The notes beneath the pieces were generated by a model, which was not told where the DNA came from, made no database searches, and saw only the letters and a program-made list of their open reading frames with translations. A stretch of DNA of 64,000 nt, from the NCBI GenBank assembly GCA_041744575.1, contig JBGTKP010000033.1, positions 1 through 64,000 of the forward strand. The letters run 5' to 3'. Below, one piece after another: positions 14,998-24,310 of this stretch (position 1 is its first letter; each line of letters begins with the position of its first letter). The translations under genes and the position numbers were made by a program. The DNA is from JTS-RE37 sp041744575 (GTDB lineage Bacteria > Bacteroidota > Bacteroidia > Flavobacteriales > Flavobacteriaceae).

Positions 14998-15594
14998 TTA
15001 TAAACTAAGGGAGAGACTGAGGATCAGCTGATCCGCGCGGGTATCGATTCGGCTGTCACCCACGGTGGTGATATTCGTATTGATAAACTGGGCTTCATTT
15101 TCGCTAAAACCGCGTTCGTAACGCAGATCGATCCCAAACTTGCCCAAATTGACCCCGGCACCCAGGTTAAGGCCCACCGAAAAATCGTTCTCAATCCGGT
15201 CGATCGATACGCCTTCGAATTCACTGTCCAGAATATACTGGAAAGCGGGACCTCCGAAAACATGCAATGGCCCGATCACCTTGATTCCAACCAGCAAAGG
15301 CAGATCGAGTTTGCTCATATCAAATTTATCTCCGTCATAATCGGATTTTGTTTTGGTGTAGACCAGTTCCGGCCTGAAATACAACCGGTTTCCGAGCTTT
15401 CCAAATATACCTAGATGGTACCCGACATTCCGGTCAGGATTCTCTGCGGCATCTCCGGCCGATTCAAAATAGTTGCCGTTGGCGCTATAATTTAAACCAC
15501 CCTTGAGGCCGAATCCGGACCCTGCCTGTGCGAATGCGGCTCCACTTGCCAGTAAGGCAAAAGCCACTAATAAAAGTTTCTGCGTTTTTTTCAT
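14998..15594 (-). CDS. Outer-membrane beta-barrel protein (PorT/OmpX-like fold)
   Basis: A 198-residue protein with a clean signal peptide ending AFAQA. The mature part alternates strands typical of small porin-family barrels: GSGFGLKGGLNYSANGNYF, VGYHLGIFGKLGNRLYFRPELVY, LDLPLLVGIKVIGPLHVFGGPAFQY, FSVGLNLGAGVNLGKFGIDLRYERG and a final LILSLSLSL strand ending in an apolar residue. This is the PF13568-type beta-barrel family, widespread in Bacteroidota; no transport function is shown. It shares a terminator with the FKBP-like gene and lies 47 bases downstream-strand of the transketolase pair, whose last gene ends at 15642. Confidence 0.85.
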   Translation of the reverse strand: MKKTQKLLLVAFALLASGAAFAQAGSGFGLKGGLNYSANGNYFESAGDAAENPDRNVGYHLGIFGKLGNRLYFRPELVYTKTKSDYDGDKFDMSKLDLPLLVGIKVIGPLHVFGGPAFQYILDSEFEGVSIDRIENDFSVGLNLGAGVNLGKFGIDLRYERGFSENEAQFINTNITTVGDSRIDTRADQLILSLSLSL

Positions 15595-15641
15595 AATATT
15601 CTCGTTTTAAAAGGACAATAACAGCAATAAATGTACCGTGA

Positions 15642-16595
15642 TTATTTTTTGCGTATTACCTCTAAAACGGCCTTTTTTATCGCATTATTGTCCAGCCCGT
15701 ATTTCTCCATCAACAACTCCGGGACCCCGCTTTCTCCGAAAGTATCCTGGGTGGCAACAAAGGCTTGTGGGGTCGGATGATGGATTGCGAGGGTCCTCGC
15801 AATGCTTTCCCCCAGCCCGCCAAGGAAGTTGTGTTCTTCAGCGGATACAATGCAGCCTGTTTTTTTAACGGACTTCACCAATGCCTTTTCGTCGAGTGGC
15901 TTAATCGTATGAATATTAATGACCTCTGCCGAAATTCCTTCTTTCTCAAGACTTTCTGCCGCAAGCAGCGCCTCCCATACCAGATGACCCGTCGCGGCAA
16001 TCGTAACATCCGTTCCCTCATTGAGCAGTAGGGCTTTCCCGATTTCGAATTTCTGATCCTTTGGAGTGAAATTCGCGACCTTGGGCCGACCAAAACGCAG
16101 GTATACCGGACCCTCAAAGTCGGCAATCGCGAGGGTGGCCGCTTTTGTCTGATTGTAATCACAGGGATTGATGACGGTCATTCCCGGAAGCATCTTCATA
16201 AGGCCAATATCCTCTAATATCTGGTGGGTCGCTCCGTCCTCTCCCAGGGTGACCCCTGCATGGGAAGCACAGATTTTGACATTTTTGCCGGAGTAGGCAA
16301 TACTTTGGCGGATCTGGTCATACACCCGGCCTGTTGAGAAGTTGGCGAACGTTCCTGTAAATGGAATATAGCCGCCAATGGTGAGGCCGGCTGCAATCCC
16401 CATCATGTTGGCTTCCGCTATACCCACCTGAATGAAACGCTCCGGATGGGCATCAATAAAATCCTGGATTTTTAAAGAGGCGACAAGGTCTGCACATAAA
16501 GCTACCACCTTGGGATGGGTCTTCCCCAATTCGGTCATGGCATCCCCATAGCCGCTCCTTGTATCATTTTTACCCTGGTCTGTATACTTTTTCAT
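15642..16595 (-). CDS. Transketolase, C-terminal half
   Basis: A 317-residue protein equal to the pyrimidine-binding and C-terminal domains of transketolase. KNDTRSGYGDAMTELGKTHP opens it, VGIAEANMMGIAAGLTIGG holds the catalytic Glu of the thiamine diphosphate site, and VTLGEDGATHQILEDIGLM and YLRFGRP are standard. The last domain contains VSAEEHNFLGGLGESIA. Together with the next gene upstream it makes a full transketolase of the pentose phosphate pathway; the two-gene form is normal in many Flavobacteriaceae and in archaea. The 75-base gap suggests one transcript. The start ATG is at 16595. Confidence 0.95.
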   Translation of the reverse strand: MKKYTDQGKNDTRSGYGDAMTELGKTHPKVVALCADLVASLKIQDFIDAHPERFIQVGIAEANMMGIAAGLTIGGYIPFTGTFANFSTGRVYDQIRQSIAYSGKNVKICASHAGVTLGEDGATHQILEDIGLMKMLPGMTVINPCDYNQTKAATLAIADFEGPVYLRFGRPKVANFTPKDQKFEIGKALLLNEGTDVTIAATGHLVWEALLAAESLEKEGISAEVINIHTIKPLDEKALVKSVKKTGCIVSAEEHNFLGGLGESIARTLAIHHPTPQAFVATQDTFGESGVPELLMEKYGLDNNAIKKAVLEVIRKK

Positions 16596-16670
16596 AAAAT
16601 GTAATTAGTCACTTTCGGAGCCTTTTTAATAGCTACTGTTATTGTTTCGGTATAATTAAAACTGGGAATA

Positions 16671-17516
16671 TCAGTAATCCCCCAGCGTTTCCTCATTTTG
16701 AGCAAGCGCAATTTTTAATTGTTCATCATTGGGCGCTTTTCCATGCCAGGCATGGGTATGCATCATGAAGTCGACACCATGGCCCATTTCCGTGTGCATC
16801 ACCATACATACCGGCTTGCCCTTCCCGGTTCGGGATTTGGCCTCCTTCAGGCCGGCGATAACCGCTTCCAGGTCATTGCCGTTGGTCAGTTCGAATACGT
16901 CCCAGCCAAAAGCCTCAAATTTCCGGCGGACATCACCCAAAGGCAGAACTTCCTCCGTTGCCCCGTCTATTTGTTGGCCGTTCCTGTCAATGGTGGCAAT
17001 CAGGTTGTCCACTCTGTTTCCTGCGGCAAACATGATGGCCTCCCAATTCTGGCCTTCCTGTAATTCGCCGTCTCCGTGGAGGCTGAAAACCAGATTTGGG
17101 TCTTTGTTCAGTTTTTTGGCCAGCGCCGCTCCTATGGCAACGGACATGCCCTGCCCCAGGGAGCCGGACGCAACCCGGATGCCCGGAAGGCCTTCATGGG
17201 TGGTTGGATGACCCTGAAGCCTCGAGTTGATCAGCCGGAAGGTGTCCAGTTCTTTAATCGGGAAATAACCCTTCCTGGCCAATACACTGTAGAAAACAGG
17301 GGATATATGGCCATTGGAAAGAAAGAAGATATCTTCCCCGATCCCGTCAAGATCAAAGCCCTTTTTCAAATTCATGATTTCAAAATAAAGGGAGACGAAA
17401 AACTCGGTACAGCCAAGAGATCCTCCGGGATGTCCTGAATTTACTTTATGAACCATGCGGAGGATGTCCCTCCTGACCTGAAGTACCAGATCATTTAATT
17501 CTTGCAATTGCGGCAT
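16671..17516 (-). CDS. Transketolase, N-terminal half
   Basis: A 281-residue protein holding the diphosphate-binding domain of transketolase. VNSGHPGGSLGCTEFFVSLYF is the N-terminal signature, GSLGQGMSVAIGAALAKK the cofactor loop, and GDGELQEGQNWEAIMFA carries the GDG motif that binds thiamine diphosphate and magnesium; HTEMGHGVDFM completes the fold. The start is the ATG at 17516; a TTG at 17540 would add eight residues with little support. The partner subunit follows 75 bases downstream. The 254-base gap to tgt on the other side (17517-17770) holds divergent control DNA. Confidence 0.95.
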   Translation of the reverse strand: MPQLQELNDLVLQVRRDILRMVHKVNSGHPGGSLGCTEFFVSLYFEIMNLKKGFDLDGIGEDIFFLSNGHISPVFYSVLARKGYFPIKELDTFRLINSRLQGHPTTHEGLPGIRVASGSLGQGMSVAIGAALAKKLNKDPNLVFSLHGDGELQEGQNWEAIMFAAGNRVDNLIATIDRNGQQIDGATEEVLPLGDVRRKFEAFGWDVFELTNGNDLEAVIAGLKEAKSRTGKGKPVCMVMHTEMGHGVDFMMHTHAWHGKAPNDEQLKIALAQNEETLGDY

Positions 17517-17745
17517 TTTGTTCTTTTTGATGAAAGTCAAAAATAAGCATTCTTCCGGCTATACCACGTGGGCTGTTTGTTTTTATTGCAATTGAAAATG
17601 ACCCGTTCCGCATGGCCGGATGATTGCCACATGGCGACAATGAACCGGTGCATTGCGAGGCACTGCCCGAATCTGCCGCGTTTGCTGGTATAGGCCCCGG
17701 CTGAACTTTATTGGTTTGTTAAGGAACCAATGCTCATGTGTTACC

Positions 17746-17753
17746 TATATTTG
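17746..17753 (+). promoter_or_regulatory. -7 promoter box for tgt
   Basis: TATATTTG matches TAnnTTTG and ends 17 bases before the tgt start codon. No TTG lies at the ideal distance upstream, so only the -7 box is claimed. Confidence 0.4.
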
Positions 17754-17770
17754 CCTCGTGAACCGCTGTT

Positions 17771-18901
17771 TTGAAGTTTAATCTAATACATACGGATCAC
17801 CGATCCGCTGCCCGCGCAGGACAGATTACCACCGACCACGGACTGATTGAAACCCCCGTCTTTATGCCCGTAGGAACTGTGGCCTCTGTCAAAGGAGTGC
17901 ATCAAAGGGAACTCAGGGAAGATATCCGTCCCGATGTCATCCTTGGAAATACATACCATCTCTACCTTCGGCCTTCCATAGATATTTTGGAAAGGGCAGG
18001 AGGGCTGCACCGTTTCATGGGCTGGAACGGAAATATCCTTACAGACAGCGGAGGGTACCAGGTCTATTCCCTTTCAGCAAACAGGAAGATCCGGGAAGAA
18101 GGCGTGAAATTTAAATCCCATATTGACGGTTCCCTGCATACATTTACTCCGGAAAATGTCATGGAAATTCAACGCGCCATAGGAGCCGATATCATCATGG
18201 CCTTCGATGAATGCACTCCGTTTCCCTGCACCTTTGACTATGCCAGGGATTCCATGCAGATGACACACAGGTGGCTGGACAGATGCCTGTCGCATCTGGA
18301 GCGGCTGCCTTTGCGGTACGGGCACTCACAGGCCTTTTTTCCCATTGTACAGGGGTCAACCTATAAAGAACTGAGAATGCAATCCGCAGAATATATTGCC
18401 GGCAGTGGGGCTCAGGGTAACGCCATAGGCGGACTCTCTGTCGGGGAACCTGCAGAAGAGATGTATGCCATGACGGAGGTGGTTTGTGCGATCCTTCCCA
18501 AAGACAAACCACGGTATCTGATGGGAGTAGGCACCCCCGCCAATATTCTCGAAAACATCGCCCTGGGCATAGACATGTTTGACTGTGTCATGCCCACCAG
18601 GAACGGGCGAAATGGAATGCTCTTTACTTCCAGGGGTACCATCAATATCAGGAATAAAAAATGGGAAACCGATTTTTCTCCTCTGGATGAGAGCGGAATG
18701 ACCTTTGTGGACAGGGATTATACAAAGGCCTACCTGCGCCATCTTTTTATGGCCAATGAATATCTGGCAAAACAAATCGCCACCATCCATAACCTTGGAT
18801 TTTATATGTGGTTGGTAAGGGAAGCCAGGAACCGTATTTTAGCGGGAGAATTTGCGGAATGGAAAAATGGCCTCGTAAAACAGATGGATAACAGACTATA
18901 A
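17771..18901 (+). CDS. tgt: Queuine tRNA-ribosyltransferase (TTG start, zinc cysteines absent)
   Basis: A 376-residue tRNA-guanine transglycosylase, exchanging the wobble guanine of GUN anticodons for a queuosine precursor. TDSGGYQVYSL holds the substrate Asp, GGLSVGE the base pocket, and FDCVMPTRNGRNG the nucleophilic Asp and tRNA-binding loop. The start is TTG at 17771: a stop codon sits four codons upstream and the family sequence MKFNLIHTD begins exactly here. The CxCxxC zinc motif of the Escherichia coli enzyme is missing; the matching stretch reads PLDESGMTFVDRDY. The later IHNLGFY, including the His ligand, is kept. The permease gene follows after 2 bases. Confidence 0.93.
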   Translation: MKFNLIHTDHRSAARAGQITTDHGLIETPVFMPVGTVASVKGVHQRELREDIRPDVILGNTYHLYLRPSIDILERAGGLHRFMGWNGNILTDSGGYQVYSLSANRKIREEGVKFKSHIDGSLHTFTPENVMEIQRAIGADIIMAFDECTPFPCTFDYARDSMQMTHRWLDRCLSHLERLPLRYGHSQAFFPIVQGSTYKELRMQSAEYIAGSGAQGNAIGGLSVGEPAEEMYAMTEVVCAILPKDKPRYLMGVGTPANILENIALGIDMFDCVMPTRNGRNGMLFTSRGTINIRNKKWETDFSPLDESGMTFVDRDYTKAYLRHLFMANEYLAKQIATIHNLGFYMWLVREARNRILAGEFAEWKNGLVKQMDNRL

Positions 18902-18903
18902 GT

Positions 18904-19983
18904 GTGACGATCATTGACTGGTACATATTAAAACGCTATCTGGCCACTTTTGGCATGATGTTGCTACTTTTCATTCCCATTGGGATCATGCTCAACCTGG
19001 CGGAACAGATAGGGAAGATGATAGACAATGAAGCCCCCCTTGAAGAAATCCTCATATACTATCTGTATTTTACCATCTATATCGGCAGTTTGTTATTTCC
19101 CATATTTCTCTTTTTATCCATTATTTTCTTTACCTCCAAGCTGGCCAACAACACGGAGATTGTTGCCATTTTGAGTTCCGGGGTGTCTTTTGGTCGTTTT
19201 CTCAGGCCTTATTGGATCGGAGCCGCCATTATTGCGGTCCTCATGTTCTTTATGGGGATGTTTATTGTTCCAAATGCCAGTAAGGGCTATAATGAATTCA
19301 ACTATAAGTACCTGAAAAAAGGAAGGCAGGACCGTGTGACGAGCAATATCTTCACCCAACTGAATGAAAACGACTTTATATATGTCAGCAGCTTTGATCC
19401 TGCCAGGCAAATAGGATACAACTTCACCTTTGAACACTTCAATGCCGATGAGGAACTGGCTTACAAGATCCATGCGTCCAATATCAGGTGGGTTCCCAAG
19501 GACAGCATTTACAGGCTGACCTCGTATTCCAAAAGAAAGATCCTGGAAGAAAGCGAGATCATTGAGACCCGCAGGAGGCTGGATACCATTTTTTCCTTTG
19601 ACATTGATGATCTGACGCCTGTTTCATATATCGCCGAGACCAAAAATTTATTTGAGCTGAATTCCTTCATTGAAGCACAAAAAAAGAAAGGTGCTTCCAA
19701 CATCAACGCCTATATTTTGACAAAATATAAAAGATGGGCGCTTCCCATAACCGCCTTTATCCTCACAATTATAGGCGTGGCTGTTTCCTCGATCAAAAGG
19801 AGGGGAGGCATGGGGATCAACCTGGCTTTCGGGATGGGCGTCGCTTTTATCTTTATCTTTTTTGATAAGGTGTTCGGTACCCTCGCGGAGCAATCCGGTT
19901 TTTCACCTTTACTTGCGGTGGTCATGCCCAATATGCTTTTCGGGATACTGGGCATCTATCTGCTTTACCAGGCCCGGCGTTAG
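18904..19983 (+). CDS. LptF/LptG-family permease
   Basis: A 359-residue YjgP/YjgQ-family protein, the inner-membrane permease of lipopolysaccharide export. Three transmembrane helices near the N-terminus (about 10-120) are followed by a periplasmic beta-jellyroll (130-265), then three C-terminal helices. ILTIIGVAVSSIKRRGGMGINLAFGM is the family's conserved last-helix region. The start is GTG at 18904, two bases after the tgt stop, so translation is coupled to tgt, an arrangement common in Bacteroidota. Whether it plays the LptF or LptG role cannot be told; only one such gene is in the window. Confidence 0.93.
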   Translation: MTIIDWYILKRYLATFGMMLLLFIPIGIMLNLAEQIGKMIDNEAPLEEILIYYLYFTIYIGSLLFPIFLFLSIIFFTSKLANNTEIVAILSSGVSFGRFLRPYWIGAAIIAVLMFFMGMFIVPNASKGYNEFNYKYLKKGRQDRVTSNIFTQLNENDFIYVSSFDPARQIGYNFTFEHFNADEELAYKIHASNIRWVPKDSIYRLTSYSKRKILEESEIIETRRRLDTIFSFDIDDLTPVSYIAETKNLFELNSFIEAQKKKGASNINAYILTKYKRWALPITAFILTIIGVAVSSIKRRGGMGINLAFGMGVAFIFIFFDKVFGTLAEQSGFSPLLAVVMPNMLFGILGIYLLYQARR

Positions 19984-20172
19984 TTTCAGGATCTTCCGAC
20001 TCGCCCTTCCCGATTAAAAGTCAACAGTTTCACAGACGGTCCTGCCTTCTGCGCTGAAAATACCGGATGTTGGGATCGAACTGACGACTATCCTGACAGG
20101 GCTTTACCCGCAGATCTGGCTCTTTCAAAACTGACGGTACTGAAAAAACCGGAAAGGTTTGTAATAAAATTT

Positions 20173-20180
20173 TATCTTTG
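20173..20180 (+). promoter_or_regulatory. -7 promoter box for accA
   Basis: TATCTTTG matches TAnnTTTG. A transcript starting about 7 bases later would exclude the in-frame TTG at 20178 and supports the ATG at 20232 (or 20211) as the accA start. Confidence 0.5.
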
Positions 20181-20231
20181 TCTGTCAAACTAACTCAGGC
20201 CATTTTTCGGATGGCCCAAACCTCCCGTGTC

Positions 20232-21185
20232 ATGGAATATTTGGATTTTGAACTGCCGATTAAGGAACTGGCTGAACAACTTGAAAAGTGTCAGATCATC
20301 GGGGAAGAAAGTGAAGTGGATGTCACCGAGACCTGTAAGCAGATAGAATCGAAACTGACTGAAATGCGGAAGGAAATCTACAAGAATCTTACCGCCTGGC
20401 AACGAGTGCAGCTATCCCGGCATCCGAACAGACCTTACACCCTTGATTATATCCGTGCCATTTGCGGGGAAACTTTTCTGGAATTACATGGTGACCGGAA
20501 TGTGAAGGATGATAAGGCCATGATTGGAGGCCTTGGAAAATTAGGGGATCAGAGCTATATGTTCATTGGCCAGCAAAAGGGCTACAACACAAAAACACGG
20601 CAGTACCGGAATTTTGGTATGGCCAATCCGGAAGGATATCGAAAAGCATTGCGGTTGATGAAGTCGGCCGAAAAATTCAACCTTCCCGTTGTCAGTCTGA
20701 TCGATACCCCTGGAGCATATCCCGGGATTGAGGCGGAAGAAAGGGGACAGGGTGAGGCAATTGCCCGAAATATTCTGGAAATGACCCGGCTAAAGGTGCC
20801 GATTATTGTGGTGATCATTGGGGAAGGCGCCTCAGGCGGCGCTTTGGGGATCGGGGTGGGAGACCGTGTCCTCATGCTTGAGAATACCTGGTATTCCGTG
20901 ATTTCTCCCGAATCCTGCTCCTCCATTCTCTGGAGAAGCTGGGAATACAAGGAACAGGCCGCTGATGCTTTGAAACTGACAGCGACCGATATGAAAAAAC
21001 TAAAGCTTATCGATGAAATTGTCAAGGAACCCGTAGGTGGCGCCCACACCCACAGGGAAAAAGCCTTCGATATCGTCAAAAACAGGATTACCAAGAATTA
21101 CGAAGAACTGAAGAAGCTATCATCAAAACAACTGGTGCAGGTAAGAATGGAAAAGTATGCAGGCATGGGAGTCTTCAATGACTGA
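20232..21185 (+). CDS. accA: Acetyl-CoA carboxylase, carboxyltransferase alpha subunit
   Basis: A 317-residue protein, the alpha half of the carboxyltransferase that makes malonyl-CoA for fatty acid synthesis. The opening MEYLDFELPIKEL is the family N-terminus. RPYTLDYIRAI, then ELHGDR, FNLPVVSLIDTPGAYPGIEAEERGQ and the oxyanion-hole glycines GEGASGGALGIGVGD are all in place; WYSVISPESCSSILW is another signature. The upstream frame is open to 20178, but the promoter box there places the transcript start later. The beta subunit gene is not next to it. The next gene, dnaB, begins 171 bases downstream. Confidence 0.95.
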   Translation: MEYLDFELPIKELAEQLEKCQIIGEESEVDVTETCKQIESKLTEMRKEIYKNLTAWQRVQLSRHPNRPYTLDYIRAICGETFLELHGDRNVKDDKAMIGGLGKLGDQSYMFIGQQKGYNTKTRQYRNFGMANPEGYRKALRLMKSAEKFNLPVVSLIDTPGAYPGIEAEERGQGEAIARNILEMTRLKVPIIVVIIGEGASGGALGIGVGDRVLMLENTWYSVISPESCSSILWRSWEYKEQAADALKLTATDMKKLKLIDEIVKEPVGGAHTHREKAFDIVKNRITKNYEELKKLSSKQLVQVRMEKYAGMGVFND

Positions 21186-21356
21186 TATTCTGATCCCAGC
21201 CCTTGTTTTCTTAAAATTGAATCAAAAAATCACACCGACATTTCACTTGTGAACACATTTTTGTAACTTATCAACAAACGGATTGTTAATCAACAGTTGA
21301 TATCGGACAAAACGATTTCCCCCACTACTCAAGCTTAATTGTATACTTTTACCACC

Positions 21357-22913
21357 ATGGAAAATCCCAGCCCTGTCATTGGCCATAAAATCAGCAAATC
21401 CGCTATCATCAGCCTGGAAAAAGGTAAAATCCCGCCTCAAGCAATTGATTTAGAGGAAGTTGTATTGGGAGCGATGATGATTGACAAAAAAGGGGTCGAT
21501 GAGGTAATAGACATCCTGCACCCGGATGTTTTTTACAAGGATGCCCACAGGTATATCTACGAGGCAATTTTTAAGTTGTTCGAAACTTCCGAGCCTATTG
21601 ATTTATTAACCGTTTCTTCCCAATTAAAGAAAGACGAACGGCTCGATATGGCCGGGGGGGATTTTTACCTGATAAAACTGACTCAAAAAGTGGCTTCATC
21701 AGCGCATATTGAGTTCCATGCCCGGATCATCCTCCAAAAATATATCCAACGAAGCCTGATAAAAATCTCCAATGAAATCATAGAAGATGCCTACGATGAC
21801 AGTACGGATGTTTTTGATCTGCTGGACAACGCAGAGGCCAAATTATATGATGTGACCCAGGGCAATCTGAAACGTTCCGCGGAAACTGCCCTGAACCTGG
21901 TGATACAGGCCAAGAAAAAGATCGAGGAAATATCCAATAAGGATGGTCTTAGCGGCATTCCTTCCGGTTTTGACAAGGTCGATAAGTTAACCTCAGGCTG
22001 GCAGCCCAGTGATCTTGTCATTATTGCGGCCCGACCCGGGATGGGGAAAACAGCCCTTACTTTATCGATGGCACGAAATATGGCGGTCAACCACAATATC
22101 CCGGTCGCTTTTTTTTCTCTTGAAATGTCTTCCGTCCAGTTGATAACCCGTCTCATTTCTTCAGAAACAGGTCTCTCCTCCGAAAAGTTAAGGACGGGCA
22201 GGCTCGAAAAACATGAATGGGAGCAATTGAATGTCAAGGTAAAAGCCCTTGAAAAGGCTCCTTTATATATAGATGACACCCCCTCGCTTTCCATCTTTGA
22301 TCTCAGGGCGAAAGCGAGACGGCTGGCTTCACAACACAAGATCCAACTCATCGTTCTGGATTACCTTCAATTAATGACTGCAGGTGGCAGTCAGAAAGGC
22401 GGAAACCGGGAACAGGAAATTTCGACCATTTCCAGAAACCTCAAAGCCCTCGCCAAGGAACTCAGCGTGCCGGTCATTGCCCTTTCCCAGCTGTCACGGG
22501 CGGTTGAAACCAGGGGCGGCAGCAAACGCCCTATTCTTTCTGACCTGAGAGAATCAGGAGCCATCGAGCAGGATGCTGATATTGTGTCTTTTATTTACAG
22601 GCCGGAATACTACAAAATTGATGAGTGGGACGATGAAGAACGCACCCCAACCCAAGGGCAGGCAGAGTTCATTGTCGCGAAACACAGGAATGGCGGGCTG
22701 GATAATATTAGGTTAAAGTTCATTGCCCAACTGGGTAAATTTGATAACTTGGATGACTTTGATTCTCCTTTTGAGTTTCAATCCAAAATGAATGCGGATG
22801 GTGATAACCCGTTCCTGACCAAGAAACTGCCGAGCAGCGATGAAGCTTTCGGACGCAGGAGAAATGACCATCCGGACCCAGAGCCGGACGATAACAATGA
22901 TGTACCCTTCTGA
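21357..22913 (+). CDS. dnaB: Replicative DNA helicase
   Basis: A 518-residue DnaB. The N-terminal domain is about 30-170 (PPQAIDLEEVVLGAMMIDKKGVDE), then a linker helix, then the RecA-like core from about 195. Walker A is ARPGMGKTAL, Walker B is IVLDYLQLM, SQLSRAVETRGGSKRP is the DNA-binding loop region, and KHRNG near 440 is the arginine-finger region. The tail (about 475-518) is hydrophilic and Asp-rich. The start is the ATG at 21357; a TTG at 21339 is also in frame. Such proteins unwind DNA at the replication fork as hexamers. It is chromosomal and distinct from the small ATPase on the island. Confidence 0.96.
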   Translation: MENPSPVIGHKISKSAIISLEKGKIPPQAIDLEEVVLGAMMIDKKGVDEVIDILHPDVFYKDAHRYIYEAIFKLFETSEPIDLLTVSSQLKKDERLDMAGGDFYLIKLTQKVASSAHIEFHARIILQKYIQRSLIKISNEIIEDAYDDSTDVFDLLDNAEAKLYDVTQGNLKRSAETALNLVIQAKKKIEEISNKDGLSGIPSGFDKVDKLTSGWQPSDLVIIAARPGMGKTALTLSMARNMAVNHNIPVAFFSLEMSSVQLITRLISSETGLSSEKLRTGRLEKHEWEQLNVKVKALEKAPLYIDDTPSLSIFDLRAKARRLASQHKIQLIVLDYLQLMTAGGSQKGGNREQEISTISRNLKALAKELSVPVIALSQLSRAVETRGGSKRPILSDLRESGAIEQDADIVSFIYRPEYYKIDEWDDEERTPTQGQAEFIVAKHRNGGLDNIRLKFIAQLGKFDNLDDFDSPFEFQSKMNADGDNPFLTKKLPSSDEAFGRRRNDHPDPEPDDNNDVPF

Positions 22914-23034
22914 CAATTTTGAATTCCTCCCCTTCCGGAAAATTTCTTCCAGTCAGCATTCGATATCATTTAGAGTAAAGAAATTATCTCTGGCTAAAAA
23001 AAGCAGTGTTTGGCAGCTCCCTGGCGGTAACCTG

Positions 23035-24309
23035 ATGTTTATCAGGAAATTAAAACTGGTTCTTTTTTTCGTTCTATGCGCTTTCTCCCTTCAGGTTTCA
23101 GCCTCCGTGATCCTCATTCCCATGGACGCGGAAGCCCAACAGAATCACCTTAAGGCTTATGGAATTACCTACTGGGTATTGACCAATCAACAAAAAGTAC
23201 AATGGCTGCTCAACTACAGAGGGGGCTCCTTTTTACTGCCCGACGGCGACCGTATCCGGCAGGAATGTCAGATCCGTGGCGTATCCTTCGAGATACTCTC
23301 TGACGGTCAGGCTGAGGAGATCCTCGAAGGTATCGGCAGCCCGGCCATGAATCAGGAAGCGGTTATTCTTGAAAAAGCACCCAGGATAGCAGTTTATTCC
23401 CCTAAGGATAACCAACCCTGGGATGACGCGGTGACCATGGTGCTCACCTATGCCGAAATTCCGTATGTTACCCTTTATGATGAGGAGGTTCTGGAAGATA
23501 AGCTGGCATTGTATGACTGGTTGCACCTTCACCATGAAGATTTTACCGGGCAATACGGAAAGTTTTACGGAGCTTACAGGGCTGCGCCATGGTATATTGA
23601 AGCCAAACAACAGGCAGAAGACCTGGCGGCTCAACTCGGTTACCAGACCGTGGCTGATGAAAAATCGGCCGTGGCTCAGAAGATCAGGAATTATGTTATT
23701 GGTGGGGGCTTTATGTTCGCCATGTGCTCCGCCACGGATAGTTTTGATATCGCTCTGGCTGCGGAAGGTGTGGACATCTGCGAACCCATGTTTGACGGTA
23801 CACCTTCAGATGCCAACTTTCAGAGCAGGATCGATTTCGGCAAGACCTTTGCATTTAAGGATTTTATCCTGGAGCGCAATCCGTTGCGTTATGAATTTTC
23901 TTCGATTGACATGACCAATTCAAGAAACAATATTCCAAAGGAAACAGATTATTTTTCGCTGATGGATTTTTCCGCCAAATGGGATCCGGTTCCAACGATG
24001 TTATGTCAGAATCATACCGCTCTTGTAAAAGGTTTTATGGGCCAGACCACGGCCTTCGAAAGAGACCAGATAAAACCTACCGTCCTGGTACTCGGTGAGA
24101 ACAGGATCAACGGTGAAGCACGCTATATACACGGCATCAAGGGGAGGGGATTTTTTACCTTTTATGGAGGTCATGACCCTGAAGATTATCAACATCGGGT
24201 GGGCGACCCAAAAACGGAGCTGGAATTACACCCCAACTCGCCTGGGTACCGTCTCATTTTAAACAACGTACTATTTCCCGCGGCGCAGAAGAAAAAACAA
24301 AAGACCTGA
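23035..24309 (+). CDS. Conserved secreted Bacteroidota protein (often labelled asparagine synthetase B)
   Basis: A 424-residue protein from the ATG at 23035, where a signal peptide begins (MFIRKLKLVLFF, ending VSASVIL). Open frame continues upstream but overlaps dnaB in another frame. The mature protein starts with ILIPMDAEAQQNHLKAYGITYW and contains RGGSFLLPDG, GGGFMFAMCSATDSFDIALAA and GRGFFTFYGGHDPEDYQHRVGDP. Close relatives in Flavobacteriaceae carry the name asparagine synthetase B, but there is no N-terminal glutaminase Cys and no synthetase P-loop, so that label is not supported. The middle has a glutamine-amidotransferase-like look (IAVYSPKD, YVIGGGF), which would fit a periplasmic binding or hydrolase role. 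Function unknown. Confidence 0.85.
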   Translation: MFIRKLKLVLFFVLCAFSLQVSASVILIPMDAEAQQNHLKAYGITYWVLTNQQKVQWLLNYRGGSFLLPDGDRIRQECQIRGVSFEILSDGQAEEILEGIGSPAMNQEAVILEKAPRIAVYSPKDNQPWDDAVTMVLTYAEIPYVTLYDEEVLEDKLALYDWLHLHHEDFTGQYGKFYGAYRAAPWYIEAKQQAEDLAAQLGYQTVADEKSAVAQKIRNYVIGGGFMFAMCSATDSFDIALAAEGVDICEPMFDGTPSDANFQSRIDFGKTFAFKDFILERNPLRYEFSSIDMTNSRNNIPKETDYFSLMDFSAKWDPVPTMLCQNHTALVKGFMGQTTAFERDQIKPTVLVLGENRINGEARYIHGIKGRGFFTFYGGHDPEDYQHRVGDPKTELELHPNSPGYRLILNNVLFPAAQKKKQKT

Positions 24310-24310
24310 T

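Noticed and set aside
21791..22351. 186-codon ORF antisense to dnaB
   Set aside because: Shadow frame of dnaB, with no independent features.
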